Below are positions 36,688 through 47,100 of a DNA stretch of 64,000 nt, piece after piece; position 1 is the stretch's first letter, and each line of letters starts with the position of its first letter. This DNA is from Candidatus Delongbacteria bacterium (GTDB taxonomy: Bacteria > CAIWAD01), in assembly GCA_020634015.1 (NCBI GenBank), contig JACKCN010000001.1, forward strand, positions 107,001 to 171,000. Reading direction: 5' to 3'. The notes under the pieces are model-generated. The model was not told where the DNA came from. It did not search any database and saw nothing but the letters and a program-made list of their open reading frames with translations. A program made the position numbers and the translations under genes.

Positions 36688-37976
36688 CAGGCCTCGGCCT
36701 TGTTGAGGGTGGGAAAGAGTCGCGGGTTGGCCAGGGCTTCCTTGATCACCTGGGTGGCGGCACCGATGGCCACCGAGCGTGTCCCCAGTTCGCTGACCTT
36801 GATTTCCGTGAGCTGGTTGGTGCTGATGTTCATCCGGTTGCGGATCGCCTGACCCAAGGGCTCGAGCAGCAGGACTCCCAGACTGGCCAGACTGCCGCCG
36901 ATGATCACCGCCCGGGGATTGAGAGCGTTCAGCAGGCCGGCGATGGCCACCGAGAAGGAGTCGGCGGTCTCCTCGATCACCTGCCGGGCCAGCCGGTCAC
37001 CATTGTGGGCGGCCGCGGCCAGTGCGTCCACGCTCACCTCGCTTCCGTTGAGCGTGCTCTCGCGATCGTGGGCCAGAAGTTCCCGCGCCCGGGCGAGGAC
37101 CGCATCCAGACCGACGCGTGTCACAAGGCAGCCCTTCAGGCCACAGATGCAGTCCAGTCCTTCCGGATCGATGGAGAGATGGCCGATCTCGCCCGCGAAG
37201 CCCGATCCCCCTTTGTAGATCCGGCCATCCAGAATGTAACCTGCGCCGATGCCCGTGGCCGACTTGATGTAGATGAAGTCGCGATTCCCGCGGCCGGCGC
37301 CCCACCAGAACTCGGCCAGCGCACCCAGATTGGCGTCGTTGTCCACGAAGAGCGGCACATCGTATTCGCGGGTCAGCTCTTCCAGCCCCAGCCGGCCCTG
37401 CCAGGCCGGCATGACGATCTCCGAGAGACGCTGGGGACTCTCGGGATTCACGGGACTGGGCACGGCCACGCCGATGCCCACCAGCTGGGTCCGCGCGGAA
37501 GGCCGGTTGCGCACACAGTCGGCACACAGCTCGAGCACAAGACGCCGTGTGCCATCGGGATCCGTGCGCGCCGGAAAACTGCGCTCGGACCAGACCAGCA
37601 CCTTGCCCCGCAGATCGGTCAGGGTGACGGCCACATGACGCGCACCGATTTCCACACCCAGCACGCAGCAGGCCTCGTCCTGGAAACTGAGCAGGATCGG
37701 TTGCCGACCGCCGCCGGAGACGCCGATGCCGCTTTCCTGCACCAGCCCGGATTTCAGCAGAAAACTGATGTTCTCGGACACCGTCGACTTGGCCAGACCG
37801 GTCTGCCGGGCGATGTCGGCCCGTGAGATGACCTGTTCATGCCAGATCAGATTGAGGATTCCGTCCGAGAGCGGCTGATTGCGCTTGATCTCGATGGTCA
37901 CGGCTCCTGCCCTGTCAAGCGGACCGAGCTTCTGCTCGTCCATACGCGTGGACTCCGTCGATGATTGATGACTCAT
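36687..37976 (-). CDS. ROK-family transcriptional repressor
   Basis: 429 aa. N-terminal winged HTH at about 49-80 (ISRADIARQTGLAKSTVSEN) followed by the ROK sugar-sensing domain: VGVEIGARHVAVTLTDL, DNDANLGALAE, and the zinc signature with H266 (GEIGHL), C276, C278, C283 (CICGLKGC). This is the NagC/Mlc/XylR architecture: a repressor released by a sugar ligand. The start is chosen at the ATG 37976; an in-frame GTG at 37994 is possible. As the only sugar-type regulator in the locus it is the natural candidate to bind the four palindromes. Located between modular protein and GH16 genes. Confidence 0.9.
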   Translation of the reverse strand: MSHQSSTESTRMDEQKLGPLDRAGAVTIEIKRNQPLSDGILNLIWHEQVISRADIARQTGLAKSTVSENISFLLKSGLVQESGIGVSGGGRQPILLSFQDEACCVLGVEIGARHVAVTLTDLRGKVLVWSERSFPARTDPDGTRRLVLELCADCVRNRPSARTQLVGIGVAVPSPVNPESPQRLSEIVMPAWQGRLGLEELTREYDVPLFVDNDANLGALAEFWWGAGRGNRDFIYIKSATGIGAGYILDGRIYKGGSGFAGEIGHLSIDPEGLDCICGLKGCLVTRVGLDAVLARARELLAHDRESTLNGSEVSVDALAAAAHNGDRLARQVIEETADSFSVAIAGLLNALNPRAVIIGGSLASLGVLLLEPLGQAIRNRMNISTNQLTEIKVSELGTRSVAIGAATQVIKEALANPRLFPTLNKAEA

Positions 37977-38005
37977 GTGCGACTCAAGATACACTCTGGG
38001 GCCTT

Positions 38006-39958
38006 TCAGCGGAAATAGACCAGGGGCGTCGCCGAGCGGGCGGCGCAGCCATCGTAGAAGTAGAGGTTGTCAAGATACAGGGAATCCGGCCCGGACGTGA
38101 TCACGATCCGGGCCAGGTGGTCCGTGGTCTGCAGCCCCTCGAAGTCGGCCAGCGGCAGCTCCAGACTCAGCCAGCGTCCACGACGCAGGGGCGGTACACT
38201 CTGGGGTGTCAGACTCAGCTGCCCCTCCACATCGTCTCCTCCGCCGTCCCAGACACCGTTGGCCCCGAAGTCGATCAGGGTCAGACTGACCACCGACTGC
38301 GAGTCGAGCGCGTCGGGGATCCACAGATCCAGATGGATGTGAGTCATGCCGGATGCGGAGATGGGCTGTGAGGCGAAGTCGATGACGGCGAACTCCAGAT
38401 TGGTGTACAGCTTCATCGCGTTGCCTTGCAGCACCACCTCGCTGACATCCGCCATGTCCGGCCACAGATCGGACGACCAGGCATCCACGGGAACATCGGG
38501 ATAGGAATCGCTGAAGAGACTGATCACGTGCATCGCCGGCAGGCCCGGAACCGGCGCCGGTGCCAGCGGGCTGGCGGGCGGCTGGAAGCTGCCGTCGTCG
38601 TACAGGTACAGATTGTCCACCCAGCAGTCCGACAGGTCTCCCAGCAGCAGCAGCTGGGCCAGGTGTTCCGTTGCGGCCAGCCCGCTGAACTGGGCCAGCG
38701 GAATGTCGATGCCGACCCAGCTGAAGGCCTGCAGGGGCGGCTGGGACGAGGAGTTCCAGGCCACGTCGTGTTCCGAGTCGTCTCCTCCGCCGTAGACCCC
38801 GTTGCCGCCGAAGTCCACCAATCGCACCACGAACTCGGTGTCGGGCTGGACCTCCTGCGAGGTCCAGAGGTCCAGATGGAGATGGCTCAGTCCCCAGGCG
38901 TCGATGGGATGGCCGATGAACTCGATGCCGGCCCAGGACAGATTGGTGTAGTGCAGGGCCGGATTGCCCTGCAGGACGACGGTTTCCAGATCGGCCTGGT
39001 CCCAGCCTGCGGACCAGGTGTCCACCGGCCAGGCCGGGTAGCTGTCGCTGAAGAGCGAGAGCACATTCTGGACCGCGAGCTGGGGAATCGGCGCAGGCGG
39101 CGGTTGGTCGGGAGGCTGGAGGTCGTTCTCGCTCCAGAAGTAGAGATTGTCCACGAAGACCGAGTCCGGATCGCCGGAGAACAGCAGCTGGGCCAGATGC
39201 TCGCGTGTCACCAGGCCCGAGAAGTCCTGCAGGGGAATGTCCAGGCCATACCAGCCATGGCTGCCCAGGGCCGGTGAGGAGAGCTCGTTGAAGGTCAGCT
39301 CGTCCTCGACATCGTCTCCGCCGCCGTTCCAGACGCCATTGGCCCCGAAGTCCACCAGCTTGATCCGGAACTCCGCCGGAGCGGCCGTGGGGCCGGGTGT
39401 CCAGACATCCAGATGCAGATGTGTCAGCAGGCGCGCGTCAAGGGGCGCGGAAATGAACTCGATGCCGGCATAGTTCAGCTGCGTATACAGCAGGGTGGCA
39501 TTGCCTTCCAGATCCAGCAGGGTCAGCTCGGCCTGATCCCAGGGGGCGGACCAGGTATCCACGACCCACGGGAAATAGCTCTCGCTGAACAGTGAGATCA
39601 CGCGCTGGGGATCATGAACGGGTACGGGGGCCGGGGTGTCCGGCCAGGATGTGGCACCGCTGGCCAGAACCCAGTAGAAGGTCATCGACTGGCTGCCGGG
39701 AGTCAGCACCAGACTGGTATCGGGCAGCGTGGCAAGCAGCTCCGAGGCTCCCTGCGGGCTGAACTTGCGGTAGACACGATACTCGTCCGTCCCGGGCACC
39801 GCGCTCCAGCTCAGCAGAACTCCCTGCCTCAGCCCCTCTCCGGCGAGCCCGATGGAGAGATGCGGAGCCTCGAGCGCCCGCAGCGGATGGACCAGACACA
39901 GGACCAGCGAGAGGGCACAGACGGAACGCAGGGCCGCGTGGCTCGAAACTCTGTGCAT
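38006..39958 (-). CDS. Secreted protein with FN3-like domain and three ISLFSD modules
   Basis: 650 aa. Signal peptide (about 1-30), then an FN3-like domain (LLSWSAVPGTDEYRVYRK), then three copies of the locus module (VISLFSESYFPWVVDTW, VLSLFSDSYPAWPVDTW, VISLFSDSYPDVPVDAW), each closing DNLYF. No catalytic motif and no T9SS tail (ends YFYDGCAARSATPLVYFR). The start overlaps the stop of the T9SS GH16 gene (TGATG). Probably a glucan-binding partner of that enzyme; exact location outside the inner membrane is not clear. Confidence 0.78.
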   Translation of the reverse strand: MHRVSSHAALRSVCALSLVLCLVHPLRALEAPHLSIGLAGEGLRQGVLLSWSAVPGTDEYRVYRKFSPQGASELLATLPDTSLVLTPGSQSMTFYWVLASGATSWPDTPAPVPVHDPQRVISLFSESYFPWVVDTWSAPWDQAELTLLDLEGNATLLYTQLNYAGIEFISAPLDARLLTHLHLDVWTPGPTAAPAEFRIKLVDFGANGVWNGGGDDVEDELTFNELSSPALGSHGWYGLDIPLQDFSGLVTREHLAQLLFSGDPDSVFVDNLYFWSENDLQPPDQPPPAPIPQLAVQNVLSLFSDSYPAWPVDTWSAGWDQADLETVVLQGNPALHYTNLSWAGIEFIGHPIDAWGLSHLHLDLWTSQEVQPDTEFVVRLVDFGGNGVYGGGDDSEHDVAWNSSSQPPLQAFSWVGIDIPLAQFSGLAATEHLAQLLLLGDLSDCWVDNLYLYDDGSFQPPASPLAPAPVPGLPAMHVISLFSDSYPDVPVDAWSSDLWPDMADVSEVVLQGNAMKLYTNLEFAVIDFASQPISASGMTHIHLDLWIPDALDSQSVVSLTLIDFGANGVWDGGGDDVEGQLSLTPQSVPPLRRGRWLSLELPLADFEGLQTTDHLARIVITSGPDSLYLDNLYFYDGCAARSATPLVYFR

Positions 39959-41727
39959 CACTTGACGTACAGGCATTTGCGCAGGTCCACCCGACCGGAT
40001 TCCGATTCCAGCCGAATGAAGTACATCCCGCTGGCCTCGGTGGATGGGGTCCATTTCACCCGATGCGCACCCGCGGGCATCACCCGGTCGGCCAGCACCG
40101 CGAGCCGGCGTCCCTGCAGATCATGCACCGTCAGCTGGATCCGGCCCGCTGCCGGCAACTGGAAATCGATGCGCGTCGAGGGGTTGAAGGGGTTGGGCTG
40201 GATCCCGGTCAGGCCGAAGTCGATGGGCTGCCCGGGTGTGGGGTCCTGCACGGCCGTTTCTCCGGCATCCCAGTAGATGTCGTCCAGGGCAAAGTTGCAC
40301 GCCGCCCCGTTGACCTCGAGGATCACGAATCCATAACTGAGCATGCGCAGATCGATCAGCTGGCCCCGCAAGGCCGAGGTGGGAATCTGCGCCCGGCCCC
40401 AGTTGCCATCGCGGACCAGTCCCCAGGTGGTCTGGTTGCCGGGAAAATCCACATAGTTCTGGTTGCCCCAGCCGTCGATGATGCCGATCCGGAAGCTCAC
40501 ATTGGCCGGAATGCGGATCCGGAAGTTCAGCCAGCCGTCGCCGAAATCAAAAAGATTCAGCGGCTGCACGGACATGATGCCCGCTCCGAACCAGCCAGCA
40601 CCCGTCGTCTGCCAGCTGAGCACATTCTCGCCTTCCCAGGGCTCGTCGCTGCCATCGGCAAGGGTGCCTTCCCAGACGTAGATCTCGGAGTCTTCTCCGG
40701 GAACCAGCGTGCGCGTCACGGGAGTCGTTTCCGTGTACAGCCCCAGCCGGCCGCTCTCGGGCGTGGGCGGCCCCAGCGAGACACGGCCCATGCCATTCCA
40801 TGAATACACATGGATGTAGTCCACCAGCAGTTCCGCGGGCAGCGGCATGCTGACCTCCTGCGCGGTCGCCGCATCGGTGAACTGGCCCCCGATGGCCATG
40901 TTCAGGATCATGTAGAAGGGCTGCAGGAACTCCTCGGCATCGGCATCGAACTGGAAGGGTTCCGTATACAGATCGATCTCGTTCTCGCCGTCCACCACCA
41001 CGAAGCGCAGGCTGCTGTCATCCCAGTACAGCCGGTAGCGCATGAACTCGCCGGTCAGGGGCGGATCGTAGCGGTAGTAGGGGCGGCAGTACTCGTCATC
41101 GGGGTCCCAGGCCAGATTGGCGGCCTGGCCATCGACCTCCCAGAGCGCGTTGCCGCCCGTGACCTGGTTGACGGTCGAGTTCCCCAGACCATTGCCCCCG
41201 TTGTGTGAGTCATGCAGATCGCGGAACTCCTCGCGCCAGCCCATCTCCATCAGATCGATCTCGCCATTGGCGGGCCAGCCCAGGTTGGAGGTGCCCAGCA
41301 TCCAGATCGCCGGCCAGCCGCCCATGTCCAGATCCGGAACCCGGACCCGGACCTCCACCATGCCGTATTGAATGGACACGAAGGACTTGCTGCTGATCCG
41401 TCCCGAGGTGAATGACAGCGGATTGCCCCACTGGTCCACGATGCCGGGGCCGCTCTCGGCGCGCGCCGTGATCCGCAGTCCGTTGTTGCCGGGCTCACCG
41501 GGGATCGGCACGATCTCCACGTTGTCGGGACTGTAGTACTCCAGCTCTCCGTTGCCCCAGCCCCAGTTGCCGTTGCCCGTTTCGATGATCCAGTTGTCCA
41601 GGTCGTCAAAGGACTCTTCCCAGAGCAGCTCACCGACCTGGGCGGACGCGGTCAGGCACGCGCACAGGGTGCCGACAAGCATCAGCAGCGAACGAGGTGC
41701 CGAAAGCGTGGTGCATGCGATGGTCAT
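39958..41727 (-). CDS. GH16 glucanase with accessory domain and T9SS sorting domain
   Basis: 589 aa. Signal peptide (cleavage near ASAQ30). GH16 domain to about residue 310 with the active site GEIDLMEMGW: E156, D158, E161. This is a different GH16 subgroup from the two short enzymes (longer loops, e.g. YCRPYYRYDPP). Residues about 330-500 form a carbohydrate-binding-like beta-sandwich (GWLNFRIRIPANVSFRIGI, FALDDIYWD). C-terminal Por sorting domain from about 510: IQPNPFNPST, VHDLQGRRLAVL, ASGMYFIRLE, KCLYVK. AGGGAG precedes the ATG. Expected at the cell surface or released. Confidence 0.9.
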   Translation of the reverse strand: MTIACTTLSAPRSLLMLVGTLCACLTASAQVGELLWEESFDDLDNWIIETGNGNWGWGNGELEYYSPDNVEIVPIPGEPGNNGLRITARAESGPGIVDQWGNPLSFTSGRISSKSFVSIQYGMVEVRVRVPDLDMGGWPAIWMLGTSNLGWPANGEIDLMEMGWREEFRDLHDSHNGGNGLGNSTVNQVTGGNALWEVDGQAANLAWDPDDEYCRPYYRYDPPLTGEFMRYRLYWDDSSLRFVVVDGENEIDLYTEPFQFDADAEEFLQPFYMILNMAIGGQFTDAATAQEVSMPLPAELLVDYIHVYSWNGMGRVSLGPPTPESGRLGLYTETTPVTRTLVPGEDSEIYVWEGTLADGSDEPWEGENVLSWQTTGAGWFGAGIMSVQPLNLFDFGDGWLNFRIRIPANVSFRIGIIDGWGNQNYVDFPGNQTTWGLVRDGNWGRAQIPTSALRGQLIDLRMLSYGFVILEVNGAACNFALDDIYWDAGETAVQDPTPGQPIDFGLTGIQPNPFNPSTRIDFQLPAAGRIQLTVHDLQGRRLAVLADRVMPAGAHRVKWTPSTEASGMYFIRLESESGRVDLRKCLYVK

Positions 41728-41768
41728 CCGGACTCCCTGCCTTTGGATTGCCGAGGGGCTGTGAAAGC

Positions 41769-41800
41769 GGAACCAGCGGAGGTCGCCCTCCGCTGGTTCC
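41769..41800 (-). terminator. Intra-operon terminator or attenuator hairpin
   Basis: Perfect 14-bp stem (GGAACCAGCGGAGG and complement, arms 41769-41782 and 41787-41800) with a 4-nt loop in the 90-bp gap between the modular-protein gene and the downstream GH16 gene. Tail on the minus strand is GCTTTCAC, a weak T run, so partial termination is likely. Confidence 0.65.
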
Positions 41801-41817
41801 CGTGTTGATCGTCGATG

Positions 41818-43869
41818 CTAGTTGTGGAACAGGACGTTGTCGATGTAGATCGTGTCCGGGCTGCCGGAGATGATCAGCTGGGCAATGTGTCCGCGGTTGA
41901 TCATGCCGGCGAAGTCGTCCAGATCAATGTCGAAGCTCACCCAGCCCTGGCTGGCCAGCGCCGGAGTCGAGTTGGCGTCGAAAGTCAGTTCGTGCTCCGT
42001 ATCATCCCCGCCACCGAAGACGCCGTTGGCACCGAAGTCGACCAGCTTGATCCGGAAGACCGCGGGCAGGGAGACGTCGTCGGGCGTCCAGAAGTCCAGG
42101 TGGAAGTGAGTCATCGCGCTGGCGTCCACCGGATTGCTGGTGAATTCGATCCCGGCAAAGACGAGGTTCTCGTAGAGCTTGGTATCGTTGCCGGCGATCT
42201 GGATCTCGCTCAGGTTGGCCTGGTCCCAGACCGCGGACCAGGTGTCCACCGGGTGCTGGGGATCGTAGATATCATCGCTGAACAGTGAGATCACGTTGGT
42301 CGAGCTGAAGCCGGGGGCGGGTGCCGGGGTCTCCGGGACGGGCGTGACGACCACATCGGCCACACCGGCGAAGTACCAGTTGTCGAAGTAGACCACGCCG
42401 CCGCCGGCGGGGTATACGATCTTGAACTGGTGGATGTCTTCCAGCAGCAGCCCCTGCGATGTGTACTGGCTCAGCGGAATGTTCACGCTGTTCCACTCTT
42501 CCAGGACCACAGGCACGTTGACGACCCGCTCGCCCGAGGACAGACTGATCATGTAGACGTCGATCGAGGAGGCGTTGGCCGACCAGACATCCATGTGCAG
42601 GTAACCGTAGGCGCTGACGTCGTGGCCCACTCCGCCGTCCGTGGAACCAAGGTTGGTGCCCTGATAGCTCAGGTTCTGGTAGCGCAGCACGTTCTCACCG
42701 CCCACGGGCAGATCCACGGTCACCACCACCGGGCTGGGCTGACCCCAGTACGGGCTGAAGTTGGTGCCTGCCAGGTCATCGTAGACATCGCTGTAGATCG
42801 AGAACACCGAATCGGCCGAGACCGTCGGCGCGTCGGGGCCCGTGCTGGGCGTGAGCAGCTCGAGGCTGAAGTTGACATTGTAGACCAGCTGGGTGCTCAT
42901 GTCGGCCGCCGTGACCAGCACGGAGGAGGTCCCGGGCAATGCGCCCGCCGGCGTGGTGAGGGCAGTGGCGCCATTGACGGCGTCGGTGGGAGTGCCCACC
43001 ACCGTGGGGACGATGGTCGTTCCGTAGGGCAGCACGACGTTGTAGCTGAAGGTGCTGGGCAGGAAGCCCGCGATCGTCGTCCCGTCCACGGTCAGATCGC
43101 TCAGGGTGGCGTCAGTGCCGGCGGCCGTCGGATTCTTCCAGAAGTAGATGTTGTCCAGATAGATCGTTCCGTTGGTGCCCCCATCGAACTTGAGCTGATG
43201 GATGTCACCCATGGTCATGCCCAGATCCCTGAAGTGGTCCAGGTCAATGTCGAAGCTGTTCCAGCTGTTGGCCGTCAGCGCCATGTTGAAGGGCCGCTCG
43301 CCCGTGCTGATGCTGATCGGGTACACGTTGACCGCGGTCTCGTCTGCCGTGTAGACATCGACGTGCATGAATTCCATCAGGCTCAGGTCCTGGGGACCGG
43401 CCAGCTGGGTGCCCTGATAGTTGAAGTTGGCGTACTGCAGGGCATCGTTGCCCGAGAGGCTGACGGTCGTGACGAGCGTCATCTGGCCCCACCAGGGATT
43501 GAAATCCGTGCCGGCCAGATTGGGAAATGAATTGCTGAACACCGAGGTCACGTCCTCCGGCAGGTGCCCCGTCGGGACCGGCGCGGGTTCGGGCAGGTCC
43601 TGTCCAAGGGCCACCACATAGAAGAAGGAGTTGACGCCGGCCACAGTCATGCTGGTGGCTTCAGGCCCCAGGGTGGCCAGCAGGGATCCGCTCCCGTAGG
43701 GATCGTGCATGCCGAAGACCTGATAGCCTTCCGCGCCGGCGATCGCATCCCAGGACAGGGTCAGAATGCCTCCCGCGGGAGTGTAGTCGATCTGCAGGAC
43801 CGGGGCGTCCAGCGCGAGAGCGCTGCCCACCGACAGTGCCAGTCCAAGTGCAAGCAGTCTGGGTCTCAT
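41818..43869 (-). CDS. Secreted protein with FN3-like, cadherin-like and three ISLFSD modules
   Basis: 683 aa. Signal peptide (1-19), FN3-like domain (LTLSWDAIAGAEGYQVFG), module 1 of a variant type (VTSVFSNSFPNLAGTDF, then NPWWGQ, closing DNIYFW), a cadherin-like beta-sandwich (DATLSDLTVDGTTIAGF ... FSYNVVLPYG), module 2 of the same variant (VFSIYSDVYDDLAGTNF) and module 3 of the main type (VISLFSDDIYD, HELTFD, DNVLFHN). AAGGAG fixes the ATG at 43869. No enzyme residues. First gene after operator site D; the strong hairpin behind it suggests it is made in excess over the downstream enzymes. Confidence 0.78.
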   Translation of the reverse strand: MRPRLLALGLALSVGSALALDAPVLQIDYTPAGGILTLSWDAIAGAEGYQVFGMHDPYGSGSLLATLGPEATSMTVAGVNSFFYVVALGQDLPEPAPVPTGHLPEDVTSVFSNSFPNLAGTDFNPWWGQMTLVTTVSLSGNDALQYANFNYQGTQLAGPQDLSLMEFMHVDVYTADETAVNVYPISISTGERPFNMALTANSWNSFDIDLDHFRDLGMTMGDIHQLKFDGGTNGTIYLDNIYFWKNPTAAGTDATLSDLTVDGTTIAGFLPSTFSYNVVLPYGTTIVPTVVGTPTDAVNGATALTTPAGALPGTSSVLVTAADMSTQLVYNVNFSLELLTPSTGPDAPTVSADSVFSIYSDVYDDLAGTNFSPYWGQPSPVVVTVDLPVGGENVLRYQNLSYQGTNLGSTDGGVGHDVSAYGYLHMDVWSANASSIDVYMISLSSGERVVNVPVVLEEWNSVNIPLSQYTSQGLLLEDIHQFKIVYPAGGGVVYFDNWYFAGVADVVVTPVPETPAPAPGFSSTNVISLFSDDIYDPQHPVDTWSAVWDQANLSEIQIAGNDTKLYENLVFAGIEFTSNPVDASAMTHFHLDFWTPDDVSLPAVFRIKLVDFGANGVFGGGDDTEHELTFDANSTPALASQGWVSFDIDLDDFAGMINRGHIAQLIISGSPDTIYIDNVLFHN

Positions 43870-43980
43870 GATGTCTCCTTGAAGCGATGTGTGGATTGAC
43901 TCGTCAACTGACAGCTGTGGATGTCTTCGTCCGGCCCATGGCTTCCGGCCACAGCAGCGGCTCCGGGTCGAAAGCAGACT

Positions 43981-44034
43981 TTGTACGCCTGCCGAACTAA
44001 GCCAACGATAACACTGGGCGCCCATTTTGTCAAG
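43981..44034 (-). promoter_or_regulatory. Promoter and predicted ROK operator, site D
   Basis: Minus strand: -35 TTGACA (44029-44034), 17-bp spacer, -10 TATCGT (44006-44011), then the palindrome at 43981-44001 with arms TTAGTTCG and CGTACAAA (one mismatch in the second arm). Here the operator lies just downstream of the -10 rather than on it. 112 bp before the modular-protein ATG; the remaining 290-bp gap to the phosphorylase gene holds no gene. Confidence 0.7.
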
Positions 44035-44159
44035 AAACTCTTTCGCTGTCGTGAAAGGTGTGCCCATGTCGGGAAAGCGCCGCGAAGATCGCCGCAAGAG
44101 GCGGGACTGGGGCCGGTCTCAGGCAATGGGTCGGCAGGGCGCGGCGGAGGGCCCGTTTC

Positions 44160-47100
44160 TCAGTCCAGCAGGATCTCGACCCGGCGCACATCCCGTGCGC
44201 GCACGGCCCGCGCCTCGGTGCCGGACAGGCGCTCGGCAGCGACCACCTGCACGCGGCCATCCGCATGATGCAGCGTCCAGCGACACGGGCGAACCGCGTT
44301 CACGCCGAAGGTATCACGGCGGCGCGGGTTGTGATAGGTCACCAGCACGGTCCCCAGAAACATGAAGCTGCAGCTGTCCACCGGCAGCGTCCATTCGTCC
44401 GGGCCCCGTCTCCCGGCTACTGTGATCACTCGTTCCTCGCGCGTGAACAGCCCCGCCTGCAGCACCGGTTCGAACACCAGCTGCAGCTCGTCCTCTGGGT
44501 CCAGCCGGAAGGGCTGTGCCCCCATCGTCAGCCAGCTGCAGATCTGGATGAACTCGGCCGTGGCTCCGCTCAACCGTGCGACGAAGCCCGCGCCATGCAG
44601 GGACGTGTCGGGATGGACGCTGCTGACCAGAAAGGATGAATTCTCGAGCACGCTGCGTCCGTAGACGGCGGGGTCGAAGAATGGCACGAAGACCTTGGGA
44701 AAGTGGCGGTAGAAGTCCTGATGAAGCTCGTTGCGCAGGAGTTCCAGCATGAACTTGTACTCCATGTGCAACCAGATCGATTCGTTCTCGAGCCAGCCAC
44801 GACTGAAGACCCGGCAGCGGCCGATCTCCATCGATTCGCCCTCAAGGCTGGCATTGACCTTGAACATGCCCAGCGCCCCGTCGAAGAGATCGCTGTGCTC
44901 GATGGCCGCCAGCAGGCGCGCGGCGGTTTCCCGGCCAGGGCGGCAACGCAGCAGGTGGACCGGGCCTTCCAGGAACAGCGGCAGGGCCCGCGGCTTGAAC
45001 CGTGTCACGCGCACGCAGGGCAGCCCGGCCCGGTTCAGGCAAGGCCGGCCCGCGTCGTCCAGCCGTGGGTCATGGCCCAGGGCCTCGTGCACGAAATAGG
45101 TTCGGGGAATGCCGTTCTCGTCCAGCGCATTCTCAAGTCCTGTTTCGAGCTTGTGCAGGGCGGACTGGAAGAAGGCCTGCAGCTCGCTCATCCCAAGCTC
45201 GCGCTCGTGTCCGCTCAGGCCATTCCGCACACGGTCGCGGTAGCTCTCCTTCAGGCTGGTGGCGCGGTCCCAGAAGGCCTCCGGGGCCAGTGAGTCCTTC
45301 AGCAGGCCGGCCAGATCCTGGAGGAAATCGGCCAGTTCCACGAAGAGGCGCACTGAGCCGGTGCGTCGGCCTTTCTGCGCGATCATCGGCTGCAGGAACT
45401 GGATGTGACGGCGGATTTCCAGAGCCTCGGACAGACTGGAGCCGAACAGCCCGGGCAGTCCGTTGAGCGCGTCATACCAGCCCGGCTTGCCGGCTTCCAT
45501 CTCGACGCCCACGCCTGCGGGATCCAGCGAGGCCAGCTTGTTCGTGATCAGGCAAAGCATCGAGGCGAAGAGCGTCGTCAGGTAGACCTCGCCCGAGGCC
45601 GTGAGCACACGCTCGGCCGGATCCCCGTGCTGCGCCTCGCCTTCCGCCGAGGCGTCGTCACACAGCACCGGATCCAGCTGCCGCGGCTGGCCATTGTACA
45701 GCACGACCTTCTGGGCGCGTGGCAGTACCCGGTGGCGACTCTGGTGAAAGCTGAAGGTCCTGCGTTCGAAGAGCAGCTCGGGGAGCTGTTCGGGAAAGAC
45801 CGCCTGGAAGTTCTCGAGCAGGTCCAGATTGTAGGTCCAGTGGTCGATCCAGTAGCCTTCGCCATGCTCGGACACATGCAGCGCATCACAGCTGGGCAGC
45901 AGCGCCGCCAGCAGGGCATCCCAGTCGTCGGACACGGCGCCCGCCTGCTGCAGGGCCAGCACCCAGTCGCCCGGGCTGACTCCCGCCCGCAAGAGCTCCG
46001 TGGCCCTGGACCAGAGAGCCTCGGGCAGGCGCTCACGCACGGTGGCGGGCAGCGGAAGGTCGGGCCGCAGGCGCAGGCGTGTCTCACCGATCACCAGCGG
46101 GTTGAAGCCATCGAGCTGGAGCAGCTGGTAGAAGTGTTCCACGTTGCCGCTGCCCAGATCGGGATTGAAGAAGAGATCGCTGCGCCGGTTCTGGTTCACG
46201 TCCCGGTAGTTTCCGTTGCCCTGCGAATAGGGTGTGGGCAGCAGCTGGAAGTCGTTGTAGTCCCGTTCCGGATCGCCGTGCTTGCGCGAGTACAGGTGCA
46301 GGGTCCCGCCAGCCTGTCCGGGCGCGACGCTGTGGACATGCCCTCCCCGCATCACATTGTCCAGGTAGTTCTGCGCCGCGTAACGATCGAGCAGGGGCTG
46401 CCCGCTGACCAGCAGTCCGGACTGGCAGAGTTCTCCGATCAGCGCGCGGTTGCGTTCCAGCTGTCCGTCCAGATAGCCGGGTGCCTCCAGACGCGGCAAC
46501 AGAGCCGCGAGCTCCTGCATGCTGTGGGCATGGCCGATCAGCGAATCGAGTTCCAGTTCCTCCCCCGGGTCCAGGTGGCCGCTGAGAGGTGTCAGCGCGC
46601 AGGGCAGCCGGTTGCCGAAGATCTGGCCCCTGCTCAGCTCCATGCAGGGCAATTCCAGAAAGCGCTCCGGATAGGCGAAGTCCTCCCGGTTGCCGAAGAC
46701 CCGCTCAGGGTCGACGATCGCCGGGCCCTGCACGGCATGGGGCGTGGCGTTCAGCCGGCTCAGGTAGAAGTGCCCTCCCTGGATCAGCCTTACATCGGGC
46801 CGATCGGCCGGCTCGACCTTGGCGCGGAAGAACGGGACTCGCTCGAGCACCTGCCCCGCTTCGACGAAGGCTTCGATGGTGCGGCGCATGTGCTGCATCA
46901 CATGGTTGTCGACTCCGCAGGGCACGACCAGCGGCAGGCCATCCAGCGCTTCCAGCCGGAGCGGGGTGTCGCCCGTGTTGCGGATCCGCAGGCGGCGCAG
47001 CAGACCGGCAAAGGGCTCATCGGCCACCGTGGTGTACTCGACCGCCAGCTCCAGCCCCAGGCTGCGGTTCACCTCCTCGATGCCCAGTCCCCAGGGCCGG

